From positions 5,631,406 through 5,695,405 of the forward strand of contig NC_083649.1 of the NCBI RefSeq assembly GCF_963576545.1: a stretch of 64,000 bases of DNA. The letters are read 5' to 3'. A program made the position numbers and the translations under genes. The notes beneath the pieces were generated by a model. That model worked only from the letters and a program-made list of their open reading frames with translations. It did not search any database and had not been told where the DNA came from. Positions 35,293 through 48,294 of this stretch are shown here, in pieces; position 1 is the first letter of the stretch; every line of letters starts with the position of its first letter. Origin of the DNA: Limanda limanda. Its lineage: Eukaryota > Chordata > Actinopteri > Pleuronectiformes > Pleuronectidae.

Positions 35293-37324
35293 TCATTTAT
35301 TGCATGAAGATATTTGATCATTGAGGAAAAAGTTTGTTCAATTAAGTCATTTTTGAACGATTACCAGTATTGGGACAAAAGAGAAATGATATGACATCTT
35401 CTGAGCTTTGTAAATTCCATGGCTCTATGCCCATTATATGTTATTTCTTTTGCATAGTTTCAGGTTGAATACGTAGCTGTGCTCCAAAGTGATGGATGTA
35501 CAGATCGATATCCTCGTCCTGCAGACTCGGCCAGTAGCAGCAGGATAACGATGGTGAATTCCTGAGAACAGGTTCTGTGCAGGAGCGATGCATTGTTTGC
35601 CTCATGTTTTGAATGTAAATTATATATATATAAAACACGAGCTGTGTTGTTTTTCTTCATGCAGCGTGGCACAAATGACTTCGGATGGCAAATGAATAAA
35701 TTTGCTCCTGCGCTATCGCTCCTCTCCATCACGCTCCCTTTTAGGCCCGATGATGCATCGCTGTGGGAGTCTGGTTGTCACCCTGGCAACTAGCATGGTC
35801 CAGGCAACAACCCCAGACAGGGAGCTCGGCAGCGACTTCCCCTCTTCCCTCTCATACATCAGCTGTGTGCACTGACCCTCACAAGGCTCGTTAGTTTTTT
35901 TCCCTGTAAGAAATTCCCCGCTCTGCTCAAAACTTAACAATGACCAAAAGAAAAAAAAATACTATAATAAATAAATCCAATAGGTCGGGGGGCTGAAGAG
36001 GGAAGATTGTTGCCAGGAGTGTGAATTGCGAGTTGGGCCGAGTTTGAAAGATAGCGACATCAACAAATGGAAGTCAGTGGGGAGAGTGGGGCCAGAGGGA
36101 CGGATCTGATCACCTGTGAAATTGGGCGGCGGAGTCAGAGACGTGAGACGTGTCACTACATGTCTCTCAGTAAATAAGGATTAGCTATTGGAGGTGATTC
36201 TAAGGTTACACTCGGCACATCTACATTAAGAGCACTTTGTTTAAATCAAGCTATAAATATACACGTCATCTTTCAAAGGGAATATGTAAAACAAAATAAA
36301 AACTACTCGTGCAGCAATTCACCTTTTTTTAAAAAAAACAAGCCAATCTACCTTGTCCGAAGATGAGGTTTTGTCCTTATTTTCTATAAAATTTTAAACT
36401 GTAATGCTAGGTTTAAAAAGAAACAGCACCCCAAGGTTCTGCAGTTGCTGGGGACTTAAAAATGTACATTTGTTTTTTTTTCTTTAGTTTTATACATTAA
36501 ACTGTCCATTGCAAAGAAGTTGAACAAGTTGGAGACAGAAAGATTAAAGAATATTACTGGAGTCAAATACTTTTTAGATAAAACCTCTCTGGTTCTCTTC
36601 CTGCTTGTGTTTCGGTCCTGTCGACATTTGTTGTCGTGATGTCAGCGTGTCCCCTGGCTCTCATATTACTCTGGTGAGCACAATGTTATCATCACTGATT
36701 GGTAGTCTTGTGATCGGGATGTGCCTAGTGGTGGTATTGGGAACTGCAGCTGCAGGGGCTCTGTCGTGGTCCCAGTTCTCCCGAATGCTGTTGACTGGAC
36801 TTGGGGTTGTTTAGAAACCGCTCGCTGATGGCGTGTGATAGATGCCGCTGCAGCTGGGCCGTGCTGCTGCAGCAACAGAGCTATAGGACAGGCATGTTAA
36901 ACACCGGGTGGATGTATGTCTCTGAGGCCCGAGCTCTCACTGAGGTGGTCTCCACCTTGCTGCAGGTTCATAATAAAACCTGTTCTGATAAACTGGGAAT
37001 ATGCATCACTGCACTTTGGAAATCAGCCGTTCCGCTTATAGAGACAAAGTCGGTGGGCCAAAAAGAGAAGCTCAATTTCCGGCCGTCATTAATCTGATCT
37101 GAAGCTGAGAGAAGATTTGACCGGCGTACCTTTCCCCCCCCACCCACCCTTTGTTACCCTGGCGTGCAAACAGCAGCATTAGACATGCGGAGATGCTAAG
37201 TGATAAGGAGAGGAAGCATTTTTATTCATCTTTCATTTTTAGGCCGGCATCAGATTGAGCCTTCAGACGGTCACTCACTGTCTCCGGCCCTTTGTATGAA
37301 AACACCTCTGCAGCAGCGTCACTC

Positions 37325-37370
37325 CTTCCCTCCCTCCCTCCCTCCCTCCTTCCCTCCCTCCCTCCCTCTC
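37325..37370. repeat. CCCT tetranucleotide microsatellite
   Basis: About eleven TCCC units with a single TTCC step in the middle. The short Pro/Ser frame above and the Glu/Gly-rich frame below are artefacts. Confidence 0.95.
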
Positions 37371-37531
37371 CCGAGCCTTCTCCCCTTTCTCCCTGCAGCC
37401 TTCCAGACAGATAAATGTGAGGCAGTCAGTCTGAATGAGGTTTTCTCGAATGATCCTACTTCCACACCAGCAAACCAATTACCATGACTAAGATAAACCC
37501 CTCCAGCTCCCCTTCCAACCCACCCTCTCCG

Positions 37532-37553
37532 CCACCACCACCACCACCACCAC
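37532..37553. repeat. CCA trinucleotide run
   Basis: Seven CCA units in a C-rich setting. Confidence 0.9.
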
Positions 37554-39859
37554 CTCCTCTTTCCAGGCAGAAAGAGAGTCAGCCATTGTTGTGGCTGATG
37601 CTTCTCTATCGTGGCCCCTGAGGGTAGAGGAGAAAAAAAAAGAAGCCAAAAGTCAGCCTGTAGTCACTTCCCTGGTCCTCAGACTTGACACGAGGACGCA
37701 CGTGATCCCAGGCCGCAAAACACAGAGCAGGGATTTCCTCGAAAATAAAAAATTGACATTTTCCATCCAGCCACTTCATTAGCATTTCCCCCTCTCTGTC
37801 TCTTAAAACTGAGAAATGTCACGGCCGTGCCTGTGGGCTGGAAGTCGCAGCGTTCTGTGATGAGTGCGTCTTGTTTTGGTGCCAAACTTGAGGGCAGGGA
37901 CCAAAGCAGCCTTTGATTTATTCCCTCTACTTGGGCTAACTTCATGATTAATGCCTCTTTGAAGGTACATGTTCTGTCTCTACACAATCTCACAAAGACA
38001 CGGTGACTGTAAAAAAGGCGGAAGATGGATTCGGGGGGATTCTGCTGTTTCCATGTGTAATTCGGAGAACACAAAAATAACTGTTATCCTTGTCTGTGTT
38101 TTTTTTTAACGACGCCTTTCGTCAAAGTCCATCTCTGTGGGCCGAGTCTCCAGGAGCGATTTCCTCCACTTCCAGCGTTCAATTTACTGAAATTCATCAC
38201 AGCCCATAATACGAGCATCGAGTATACGGAGCATACTAATGGGTTCCGAGCCTAAGCAAGCGTTTGTAGAACAAAAGCAGTGCTACGATAAAAAAGTGTG
38301 ATGTGTGGGTGTGCTTCAGGTACCACAGAGCAGATTAAACAGATTATACCAAGAGAAAGTTTCTGTAATAAACCAATTTTTAAAACTACATCTTGACAAT
38401 CGCAAGTCAGACTGTAAAACACTTGGTAACACCAGCAATGCTGATTTGATTTGCCGATATAATACATAACATACGTATATATTTCCTTAAAATCTCCCTC
38501 TTGAGATATCTTGAAGGCAAAGTTTGTATTTTGGCCTGATGATGGAACAAATGTAGAAAAGGTCAAAGGTTGAACATCTTCTGGAAACTAGAACGACATT
38601 TTTAGAAAGAAAACTTGCCACAGACACAAATATTTTAGCTCTAAATAAAAATCACTGATGGGTGAACAAGGCCCAGAAGATGCTGCGCTGGTGGCAGGAG
38701 GAAAAGAAACAGATATACATGTGGAGATAATCAAGCTTCAGGAGCAGAGTCAGGGAAACGTGCAGTGTTCGCTAGGGTGCAAGGATTATTGAGCCACCAC
38801 TGTAGCCTTCAAGCTGAGGGCATTTCCATTTATAAGCATTTGGATCCAGCAAGACAACGGCCTCTTGTTGCGGCGCAGTCGGTGAAAGGTGCCCGTGCCT
38901 CTTGGCAGGGTTACAGCTGCTTACAGTAAAAGCTACACCCCCCGAGCTCAAGGTTAAACTGACCTGGAGACTCTACGTGGGCTGGTGGGCACTCGGCCAC
39001 ACAGTGTTAGCAAAACATGAGGCCTGATAAATGAACTCATCCATCTTTGTTGAGCCCTGCCACGTATAGTTTCGCCCTGGACAAGGCTACGGAACAGCAC
39101 TAATTAAGGCAGGGTGAATAAAAAGGCGTTTCAGAGATGGGCTTAACGAACAGGACTGATGATGATTAAAAGGTAGAGGTATGATTAAGCCGCACTCTGA
39201 GGGCCCGCTTTGAAGACAAGTGTGATAAATATTATTTTTTCAAGAAAGACCAAACCAATGATGTCAGGCCTTGGGGAGAGAGCCCTGCAGAACATCTAAA
39301 GGGAAACAGGAGGCAAACAAATTAGAACCCTTTCATTCTGACAGTTTTTTTTTAGTTTGAATATGTGGAACACTTTGTGACAAGGACGGCAAAACTGCAG
39401 AGTCTAGTAGAAGAAAGGAAAATTTACTTTTTCCTTCCTCCAAACCCTGGTTTGAGCTTCATAGATTAAGTCATTAATCCGACTGAATCACAATCTAATC
39501 ACCTGTAGAGATTTCAAAGAGCGGGAGTCTAAACACTGGATTACCACGGTGCGTATATTCAGGAGAGCAACATGAGTTTGAAGAATTGTATTTTTTTAAC
39601 AACATCTTTTCTCTGGTGCCTTTATTTAAAACCACATTCTGAAACATCCAAACTAAAGCTAACTGCTTGCTGCCTTGAGCAATGTCTGAAATATCTACTG
39701 CACTCAGAATTCAGAATTGTCAACAACTGCACTTTGCATACTTTGTCAGAAACGACAAAAATGAAGACTGAAAAACAACAAAACATCCTGCTGAGAGGTT
39801 TGCAACGATGACTGAGCTCTTGAAAATCAAATGATAACTGTATATACATAAATATATAT

Positions 39860-40012
39860 ATATATGCATATTTATTTCATTTCTTATTTATTCAATGTAT
39901 TAACTCTTCAATGTATCAACTCTTCATTGTACCCTCGGCACCATTGTAAATGAGGGTCTTATTCCTCAATGTGTTTTCCGAGGCTTAAATAAATATTCAA
40001 TCAATCAATCAA
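39860..40012 (+). mobile_element. 3' tail of a LINE-like retrotransposon
   Basis: The stretch reads TTGTACCCTCGGCACCATTG, then TAAATGAGGGTCTTATTCC, TCAATG, CGAGGCTTAAATAAATATTC and ends in a TCAA tetranucleotide run (39997-40012). This tail type, with 'GTACC.TCGGCACCA.TGTAAATGAGGG' and a short tandem repeat at the very end, is what I remember from fish non-LTR retrotransposons. No reverse transcriptase remains, so it is a 5'-truncated insertion. The upstream limit is approximate, and a TA run at 39852-39864 sits at it. Confidence 0.55.
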
Positions 40013-41433
40013 CTTTTAAAAAAGGGAATTATCTTAACAATAATTTTATTTTATGATAGATGGACATTTGCTGGTCAAAACCTCTGCAGCAGCGAACACA
40101 GCTGGCAAAGCAAAAAAAAAAAGGAGGATGAGCACTGATGTTTTCCGGGGTGAAAGGTCACCGGCGAGAAGTCGGTGGTGTTGGGAATCTGACAAGTGGA
40201 GTAATTGATCATGAGGGAGTCCACTCTGCTCGTTACCAACTCGAGTCCCACGCTGCAAACTGGGGAAAGCTGCTGAACAACTCAGGAATCGAACGGCATC
40301 AGCAAGATTCTTTACAATGCAGCCAATGTTCTTGGTGTTTAAACCGCTGCTTTCTTTCCCCTCCTTCTTTTGTCACGCCTTTCTTCCTCAAAAACGCCGA
40401 GACCTGCTGTGAGACTGTGTGTAATCCAGATGCCGTGACAATGCTTTTGTCTGAGCGCCACCAGAGGCATCACTTGCTTTCCAAGGACAAAAAGAGAGAC
40501 ATAAATTTGTGCTTCTGATGAACTCAAAGTCGTTCTCACATTCGGTGGAACACAGAGAAGAGAACACAGCTTCTCCCGATGTGAAGCGAACATCTCCTAC
40601 CCGGGGTCTCCTCTACCTTTATCTGGGAGGAAGTCGAGCTCCACAGCCCGGCTCTCTGGCACCGGGAATATTCATTAGCAAATTGTCAACATGATTTAGT
40701 GCTCGCCCTGGCCGGCTCGCTTTCCATTCAGTTTTGAGATCATAGTTTTGGTTGAGGGTGACAAACTCCAAACGGTTAAAACGTAGACTTTTTCTTAATT
40801 TGACAACAGCTCCTAAAAGCCACAACTCCCACACCAGGTAGAGCGGCACAACAAGAGCCTTCAGTCAAGATTATCCCTTGAATCGCTGCAGCTTATGTTG
40901 CAAAGTGGCAGCCGAGGCTTTAGCATTGGGCCTGGAAGCCGCTGGTCTAAGTCAGGTCAGCTCAAGCAGTGATTAGCTGCAATCACTGACTGTTGAGAAG
41001 GTTTGACAGATGTGCTCTCCCCATCTTTTTAAAGCAGTGACTCCTGGTCACAGACCCCTGGTGACCCTGAGGAAAAAGGTATATCTCCTTTATTTTCTTT
41101 TTCTACTCACATTCTTAGAAAAGTGGGTTTCCTGCTGGAGCATTTTCCCAATAAAACCTTAACATCTCATTATTTTAACAAAGACACAGCCGTGTTTATT
41201 TCCTGGCATCCGACACATCCCCTGAGGTTAGACAAGCCTAATTGGAGGTAGGGTGGAATCAGATGGAGCATGAAAAACAGTCCCTGCTTCAAACCAGCTG
41301 AGCTCCGTGCACTGGGTGTGTTGAGCCGGCTGGTAGCAGAAGCTTCCTGTCATGTCCTTCTAAAGGCAAACATCTCTGAGTACCTGCCAAAACCAACAGG
41401 CACCGCACGAACCATTACATTACACAGCCACTG
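40013..41433. other. Unique non-coding DNA
   Basis: No recognised gene or repeat before the tandem array. Confidence 0.5.
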
Positions 41434-43097
41434 AATAATAATAGGCCGGCACTTAGTGAGGGACAGGGAAACTGTTCACATCCATGTTGTAGCTCTGCTA
41501 ACTACCTAAAACCATGGATTGTACAAAAATATTAAAAACATGACAGCTTCCCCAAACCGTGGAGTCAAATAATCTTGATTTATAGATACCTGAGGTTCTA
41601 ACCCCTGAAAAGATTGAAGCTTCCTCAATCCTAAAGAAAAGTTTCTTGGAATTTGTTACCTCAAAGTCTTCGAATCATCAGTGAAGGACCCAAACGTTTC
41701 TACACCTTTTAATTCAAAAATACTGACTAATAATAGGCCGGCACTTAGTGAGGCACAGGGAAACTGTTCACATCCATGTTGTAGCTCTGCTAACTACCTA
41801 AAACCATGGATTGTACAAAGACTGACGACAGTAGAGCCAAATAATCTAGATTTATAGATACCTGAGCTTCTAACCCCTGAAAAGATTGAAGCTTCCTCAA
41901 TCCTAAAGAAAAGTTTCTTGGAATTTGTTTCCTCAAAGTCTTCGAATCATCAGTGAAGGACCCAAACGTTTCTACACCTTTTAATTCAAAAATACTGACT
42001 AATAATAGGCCGGCACTTAGTGAGGGACAGGGAAACTGTTCACATCCATGTTGTAGCTCTGCTAACTACCTAAAACCATGGATTGTACAAAGACTGACGA
42101 CAGTGAAGCCAAATAATCTAGATTTATAGATACCTCAGCTTCTAACCCCTAAAAAGATTTAAGGTTCCACAATCCTCCAGAAAGGATTCTTGGAAATAGT
42201 TTCCTCAAAGTCTTTGAATCATCAGTGAAGGACCCAAACGTTTCTACACCTTTTAATTCAAAAATACTGACTAATAATAGGCCGGCACTTAGTGAGGCAC
42301 AGGGAAACTGTTCACATCCATGTTGTAGCTCTGCTAACTACCTAAAACCATCGATTGTACAAAGACTGATGACTGTGGAGCCAAATAATCTAGATTTATA
42401 GATACCTGAGCTTCTAACCCCTAAAAAGATTTAAGGTTCCACAATCCTCAAGAAAAACTTCTTGGAAATTGTTTCCTCAAAGTCTTCGAATCATCAGTGA
42501 AGGACCCAAACGTTTCTACACCTTTTAATTCAAAAATACTGACTAATAATAGGCCGGTACTTAGTGAGGGACAGGGAAACTGTTCACATCCATGTTGTAG
42601 CTCTGCTAACTACCTAAAACCATGGATTGTACAAAGACTGATGACAGTGGAGCCAAATAATCTAGATTTATAGATACCTGAGGTTCTAACCCCTGAAAAG
42701 ATTGAAGCTTCCTCAATCCTAAAGAAAAGTTTCTTGGAATTTGTTACCTCAAAGTCTTCGAATCATCAGTGAAGGACCCAAACGTTTCTACACCTTTTTA
42801 TTCAAAAATACTGACTAATAATAGGCCGGCACTTAGTGAGGGACAGGGAAACTGTTCACATCCATGTTGTAGCTCTGCTAACTACCTAAAACCATGGATT
42901 GTACAAAAAATATTAAAAACATGACAGCTTCCCCAAACCGTGAAGTCAAATAATTTCGATTTATAGATACCTGAGCTTCTAACCCCTGAAAAGATTGAAG
43001 CTTCCACAATCCTAAAGAAAAGTTTCTTGGAATTTGTTTCCTCAAAGTCTTCGAATCATCAGTGAAGGACCCAAACGTTTCTGCACCTTTTTATTCA
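41434..43097. repeat. Six-copy tandem array, 272-292 bp unit (satellite-like)
   Basis: Using ATAGGCCGGC (ATAGGCCGGT in copy 5) as anchor, copies start at 41441, 41733, 42005, 42277, 42549 and 42821. Spacings are 292, 272, 272, 272 and 272 bases, and the sixth copy runs about 277 bases to 43097. Copies are highly similar, with landmarks GTTCACATCCATGTTGTAGC, CTAACTACCTAAAACCAT and CAGTGAAGGACCCAAACG in every unit. Copies 1 and 6 carry a longer variant (AAATATTAAAAACATGACAG and beyond) where copies 2-5 have GACTGA(C/T)GAC. The unit is not a multiple of three, has no shared open frame, and shows no tRNA or snRNA likeness. It is a local satellite or large minisatellite of unknown role. Confidence 0.97.
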
Positions 43098-45346
43098 ACG
43101 GTGTCCTTTGTCACGTGTCTGTAGTCGTCAGCGGTTCTATCCTGCCGTGACCCCGCCGCTGTACGAACGCTGGTAATTGCTGTATCTGTCGGTTAATTGC
43201 TGACGACAGTTTCAATGACCCAGCTGTCATAGATCCAGCGCTCGACAGTGGCATCAGCCGCACACTCGAGCCAACGTGGTCCAAGGTGAAAGTCATTGCA
43301 GCACAGTGACTCAGTGTCTGCGAGCGTCAGTGGCCAACTGGGGCACAAACACTCTTCACTCTGCGACTCCCCGTGGTTCAGTTTCTATCATCACAACTGC
43401 CAGTCTCCTCAGCGCTGGACTACAAGTCCGCTTTCTACTTTCCACCCTGACAGCCAGTTAGGAAATCCATAATGTCCTCTGCTCCTTGTCCAAAATGCCA
43501 ATCTCTCCACTCTGATAAGTGAGCTGAGCTGTGAGGTTAAGAAAAGGTCAGCGTGCATGAGACGATTCACCGAGAGGAAAAGGGCGAATGAGAGGAATTG
43601 GGTGCATTATGAATAAAGATAAAACTAGTAGAAGTAATTAAATGAGGGGTATGGTTTTAGGATCGTTCCATATATCCATAGGTAATGTGTGTAATTAAAT
43701 GTTGTTGCCTCCTGATGAACCATTGTACAGCTCGCCGCACAAAATAGCCCAGAAATCAGAGCTTTGAGGCGACAAGACTGGGAATCAGGACATTATTCTC
43801 CTACACATCTACGTCCAAGTAAAAAAACATGTCCACAAAAAAACTGGTGACAAGCATGAATTAGTTTGACGTGAAAGTACAGACTGTTACTCGCTGCCTT
43901 ACAGGGGATAACATTCCCTGAGTCCACATCGCTCTCCATCAGTTGGACGTACATCGACTGCCAAATAGCTAAGTAGTCACGTGAAAGCAAAAAGGAATTT
44001 CAGTAGTTTGAAATTATACATCTGTTTATTTGGCTTTGCCGCGACATGGTAAAACAATTTTCTGGTTAATATCAGATATAAAAATAAGAGCTATGCCCAT
44101 ACTTGGGTGTTAAAACACTGTATTTGAGGAAACTCTCAGCAGTGGAGCTGGGTAGAAGTAAGTATGCCCGTCTTGCAGAAAACCCCCAGTTTCATTGGGT
44201 AATGTACCTCATCAATCCCTGTCAGGAGCAAATGCACAGTAATACATTTTGTATTGGATGTGGTCACTCTATTAGCCCCTTTAGCTTTACATAACCCAGC
44301 TATGCTTTGATCTGCAATGATGTGTTAGGGCAGACATGCATGAGCGACCGCTTCGGCACGAGTCCTGCTCCAAATGGCAGAAATGGAAAAACTGGATGGA
44401 TTTTTTACAGCCTGGCTTTATTGCACACATCCACTTGTCATGAAAATCCACTTTATTTCCCTTTTTTCTATGATGGAACACCACGTTGGTGCAAAATGGG
44501 GCAAAAGCCTGCATCATCTGGGAGAATCTGTAACGCTGCATCCGTGTCCTGAAAAGCATTCGTGTTCCCGTGGCTTTTTCCAGGCATCAGATTCATATCA
44601 GTATTTCCACTGATGCCTTATCTTCTTTTCCTTGCGTTTAGCGTCGATAAGAGATCTGTAGCACTCAGCACTGAGAGACACTGTACAAACTACAAGTAGA
44701 TGACTGGCAAAGTCAATCCAGAAGTACTTTAGTCATTTTTTTTTATTTGGCAAAGTATCGCAGCAAAGACAGCGACGGAAAAACACATTTTATTCAGCGC
44801 CCGGAAACTCCACACGGCTCCGTCTGTGCCTTCGTGATAAAACTTTTATCTCCAAGTGTAGAATTTCATTTTGTAATTAGTGGCTTCAGCAGACAAACCT
44901 CAGCTTTTCTTTTGGAAAACGCCTCCACCAATTTTACATGCCAAGGTCAATTCATTAGCGGTGATGTGGAGAACTACTCAACCTGTGAAAACAGTGGAAT
45001 AATGTCTTCTGTGGCTCTGGAGGAGTTTTATCAAGCGCAAGAAATATAATTCAGGTGACATTACTTGACTAATCTCTGCTCTGGCTTGGAGACAAGAAAT
45101 TCATAATGAGAGCCTGCAACATTAGCCGAGGACAGGAAGTGATGCAAGAGGGCTGGAGATCTGCTGTTACAGGTCGAAGCCAAAATAAAACAGTAATAGT
45201 CAAACTGAATATCTTGCCATCAAATCTCAAGTCGTCCAAAAGCATTTCTGGAAGGAGGATATTTAACGTGAAATGTTTTATTTCCACAGTTTCTATGTAG
45301 TTTGGTGCATCTCGTAAAAAGGAGGAGGCAGCATTTATAACCTATT
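43098..45346. other. Unique non-coding DNA
   Basis: The array stops abruptly at a GC-richer stretch, 43100-43470, holding 61-codon frames without homology. 44290-44560 is complex and repeat-free. No gene is recognised. Confidence 0.45.
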
Positions 45347-45425
45347 CTGTAGCCAACCACTAGGGGGCGATCAAGAATTTAGCTTCACGTTTTGGAAGCC
45401 ATCTTTTCATCCATCTTATTACACA
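45347..45425. mobile_element. Fragment of a common teleost repeat
   Basis: The order CTGTAGCCAACCACTAGGGG, GGCGATCAAGA, TAGCTTCACGTTTTGG, AGCCATC and CATCCATCTTA matches a short, very frequent fish repeat I remember as 'CAGC..CCACCAGGGGGCGATC ... TTGGCTTCACTTTT ... GTCGTCCATCTTTATATACAG'. The copy is diverged. Its class is unknown to me. Confidence 0.65.
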
Positions 45426-47393
45426 TTCTTTGACTACAACTAATGAATGTGTAGTTGTTTTACAGTAACACTTTGTCATAAAGTCATCATGTGCTAGCAT
45501 TTCAATTCGCTCTGTGATGCCCAACTGGCCCAAACCTAAAATAGCTCTAAAATTTTCTCTTTTGCATCACAGACAGAATGTTCGATTTCCTCCGCCCATG
45601 CAGCAGAATAGAAACATCAGAATAAGCGTTCGTCGTGTTATTATTTCCATAATTGTTTCCACTCGCTCGGTGCCACCGGACGTCCTCTGTCACTTGTGAC
45701 TCGGATGCTTTTGCATTTTAACCGCGCTGCCACTTTATCTCAATCCTTTTGTTCAATTTCGCTGGCTCCATTACCTTTTTTCAACAACCCCATTGTTTGC
45801 CCATTGTGCTAATGTCTGAATTCGAGTTGTTCATCTATTGTCGCTGTGCTGTGTCTCTAAATGAATATCTCTCCGTGACAATACAACGCATTATGCATAT
45901 TTTTCCGTCTTCTCATTTTATGGATAACAGGCTCTTGCAATTCACATGCAGACTTGTGATACAAGGATACTTTTCATTGTCCTTGCCTGTCACAGAACAC
46001 TGGCTCTTTCCATCAACAATCACCGCCAGCCTCCCTTCCCTCTGTGAAAATGCAGAGGCTGGGCCAAATGACCATTAAGGACGAGAACACACACATTCAG
46101 GGCTTTTTCGGGCCTTTGTAAACTTCCAGAGTGCGTTAGCAATCTGTTTTTACGGCATCGCTTGCCAAGTTGTTGCAGAATCTTTCCTTTTTTGTTCCTG
46201 CAGCTCGTTTCGACATCCTCTGGGCGACATCCACTTGTGCCTTTGTGGTTTGGTTGAGTCTCGGCCAAACTCGAGAACTGAAGATGCGGAGAGAACACTT
46301 GCTTCTCATAGTCATCAAATTTTGTATTCAAAACTTTAAAAGCACAGATCTATTACTCGGAAAAACTAACAAGTTTAAATCTAAATCAGAACCCAAAAAA
46401 ACAGCATGAATAGTTTTTAAATTTTTAGAAGATGAGTCCTTCAAACGGTTTTAAAATCATTTCAGGTACCTTGAGAGTTTTAGGAAAACCTGCAGACATC
46501 ATTATGATTTTACTTGGTCACATCGAGACCTGCTACTCGTTCCTTCATATACATCGATGCCACCTGGTGTAATGTTAGAAACATGCATCAAAACACTGGA
46601 GGGGAATCACAGCGGCCTGCACAAAGGGCTGATTCTCATGGAGCCTCTGATTGATGGTGCGTCGTTGAATCAATGGAGGCTGCTATCTGCTCCTTGCTGG
46701 TTAGTGGTGCATGCAGGCTCCCTGTTTGTCTGGACAGACACAAGCGCTGCAATGGTAAGCACACACGTATTGTGTATACATAATTTTCACAAGACAGGAT
46801 CGGTATTTACAGAAGCGGGACGGCGTTTGAGGGATTTATGTATAAAGAAAAACATCATAATGAGGGGATTTGTTGACAATGAGGAAAATGCAGTATATAT
46901 CGTCAGCGTTATCCTTAGAATTGCTCGGCAGAAGCCTGAACTGAGAGTTGAGAACTGACACTATGGTTCTGCCAAGCATGATCCCACTTAAAAACAAAAA
47001 AAAGGACAAGCTGCTTTCATTTTCGTGCCATTTAACCGTGCCAACAATATGACAGTCCTATTCTTCTGTCCTCACTGCCAGCTGTGCAAATTTGATTGTG
47101 TTTAATTTCACTTAATTTTGTGGTGCACAGTTAGCTGGCAGTTATAGCACAGAATTATAAAAATTTCACGGCGGGGACGGGCTCATAGCAGCTTTATTAC
47201 GCCGGCAGTAACAAAGAACAGACATACATTCTTGCCGCTGCCCTCTGAGATGATCATCTTTATTATGGGCTGTGTTTAAACCCACATAGAGAAGAGCCAG
47301 TCATTGAAATGCATATGTAAGAGTAAAGGACTTCTATATTTAAGGCAAGGTTATTGTGTTCACAAAGGAAAGTGGTTATTTAATGTAGACGAT

Positions 47394-47439
47394 GAGATAC
47401 AGCATGAAGCCAAGAAGAGATACAGCATGAAGCCAAGAA
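47394..47439. repeat. 23-bp perfect tandem duplication
   Basis: GAGATACAGCATGAAGCCAA followed by GAA occurs twice without mismatch (47394-47416 and 47417-47439), a very recent slippage or repair duplication. Confidence 0.95.
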
Positions 47440-48256
47440 AATTACTCATGTTGTGATTGAGCAAAACCTAGAAACCTTACAAATAAATTATGTAAATGTA
47501 GGATAACTTGATATGTTGCCTTTTAAGGGATCAACCACACTGAAGCACAAACAGTCCTATAAGTAAATGCAGCTGCCTCCACAGGCTGTGCAACAGATCG
47601 TGTTTTACTTACAAAAAAATCACCGCACAAAGCATATTTTCATGCTTCAAGTCCATTTTACACCGTTTTACACAAAACGCCGGCTGACCTACAGCCCCAC
47701 GAATATGCAACGACAAGACACAGGAGACAAAAGGCTGTTTCCGTTTCTGCTGATTTCACTTTAATGGAAATCCCATCGTTAAAACGTGTCGACACACTCA
47801 CTGGCCCGGGTTTTATTCTTCTACTACGTAGGTACGTACGTGGACCAGTGTGGGTCCTAAAGAGTGAGTTCACACAGCTTCAGTCAAGTCTGAAAATGAA
47901 TTTCCAGAAAGTTGTGATCACAGACTGTCCACATTCGGGGGGGGATATTTATCACTGAATACATGAATATTATATTGGCAATAAAGAAACCAGGGACCGG
48001 CCCATTGCTGCGGGTCATAACAGAATTTCTCTTCACACTATCCAGTTTGGAGCGTCGAGATGCCAGGTCATCAAAAGTTGCCAACTAATGATGGCGCTCG
48101 CAGTCGGAGGGTCTCGGTGGCTTGGCAGTCCTTGACCAGTTTCCGTCTTATGTTGATTTACTCACTAAATTGTTGCTCTCGGCCATTGCACATGCCAACA
48201 TGAAGGCAATTAGAAACGGGCGACGGGGAACCTTTGCCTCTCATTAACTTAAAGGT

Positions 48257-48294
48257 AGGATGTTTGAATGAAGAGAGGATGTTTGAATGAAGAG
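48257..48294. repeat. 19-bp perfect tandem duplication
   Basis: AGGATGTTTGAATGAAGAG occurs twice in tandem without mismatch. Confidence 0.95.

Larger units (their letters stand above)
35293..39859. other. Unique non-coding DNA with simple repeats
   Basis: No gene is recognised. CCCT and CCA runs at 37325-37370 and 37532-37553 are listed separately. Short frames of up to 131 codons occur on both strands without family motifs. Confidence 0.5.

Noticed and set aside
41434..43097. CRISPR-like or coding interpretation of the tandem array
   Set aside because: Units are 272-292 bases of near-identical sequence with no repeat-spacer alternation, and the unit length is not a multiple of three.
44345..44365. 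U6-like CGCTTCGGCA
   Set aside because: Nine or ten bases only; the rest of U6 does not follow and no upstream promoter elements are seen.
46557..46958. 133-codon ATG frame with an internal donor-like ATGGTAAGC
   Set aside because: Length is within random expectation for the window and no protein family is recognised.
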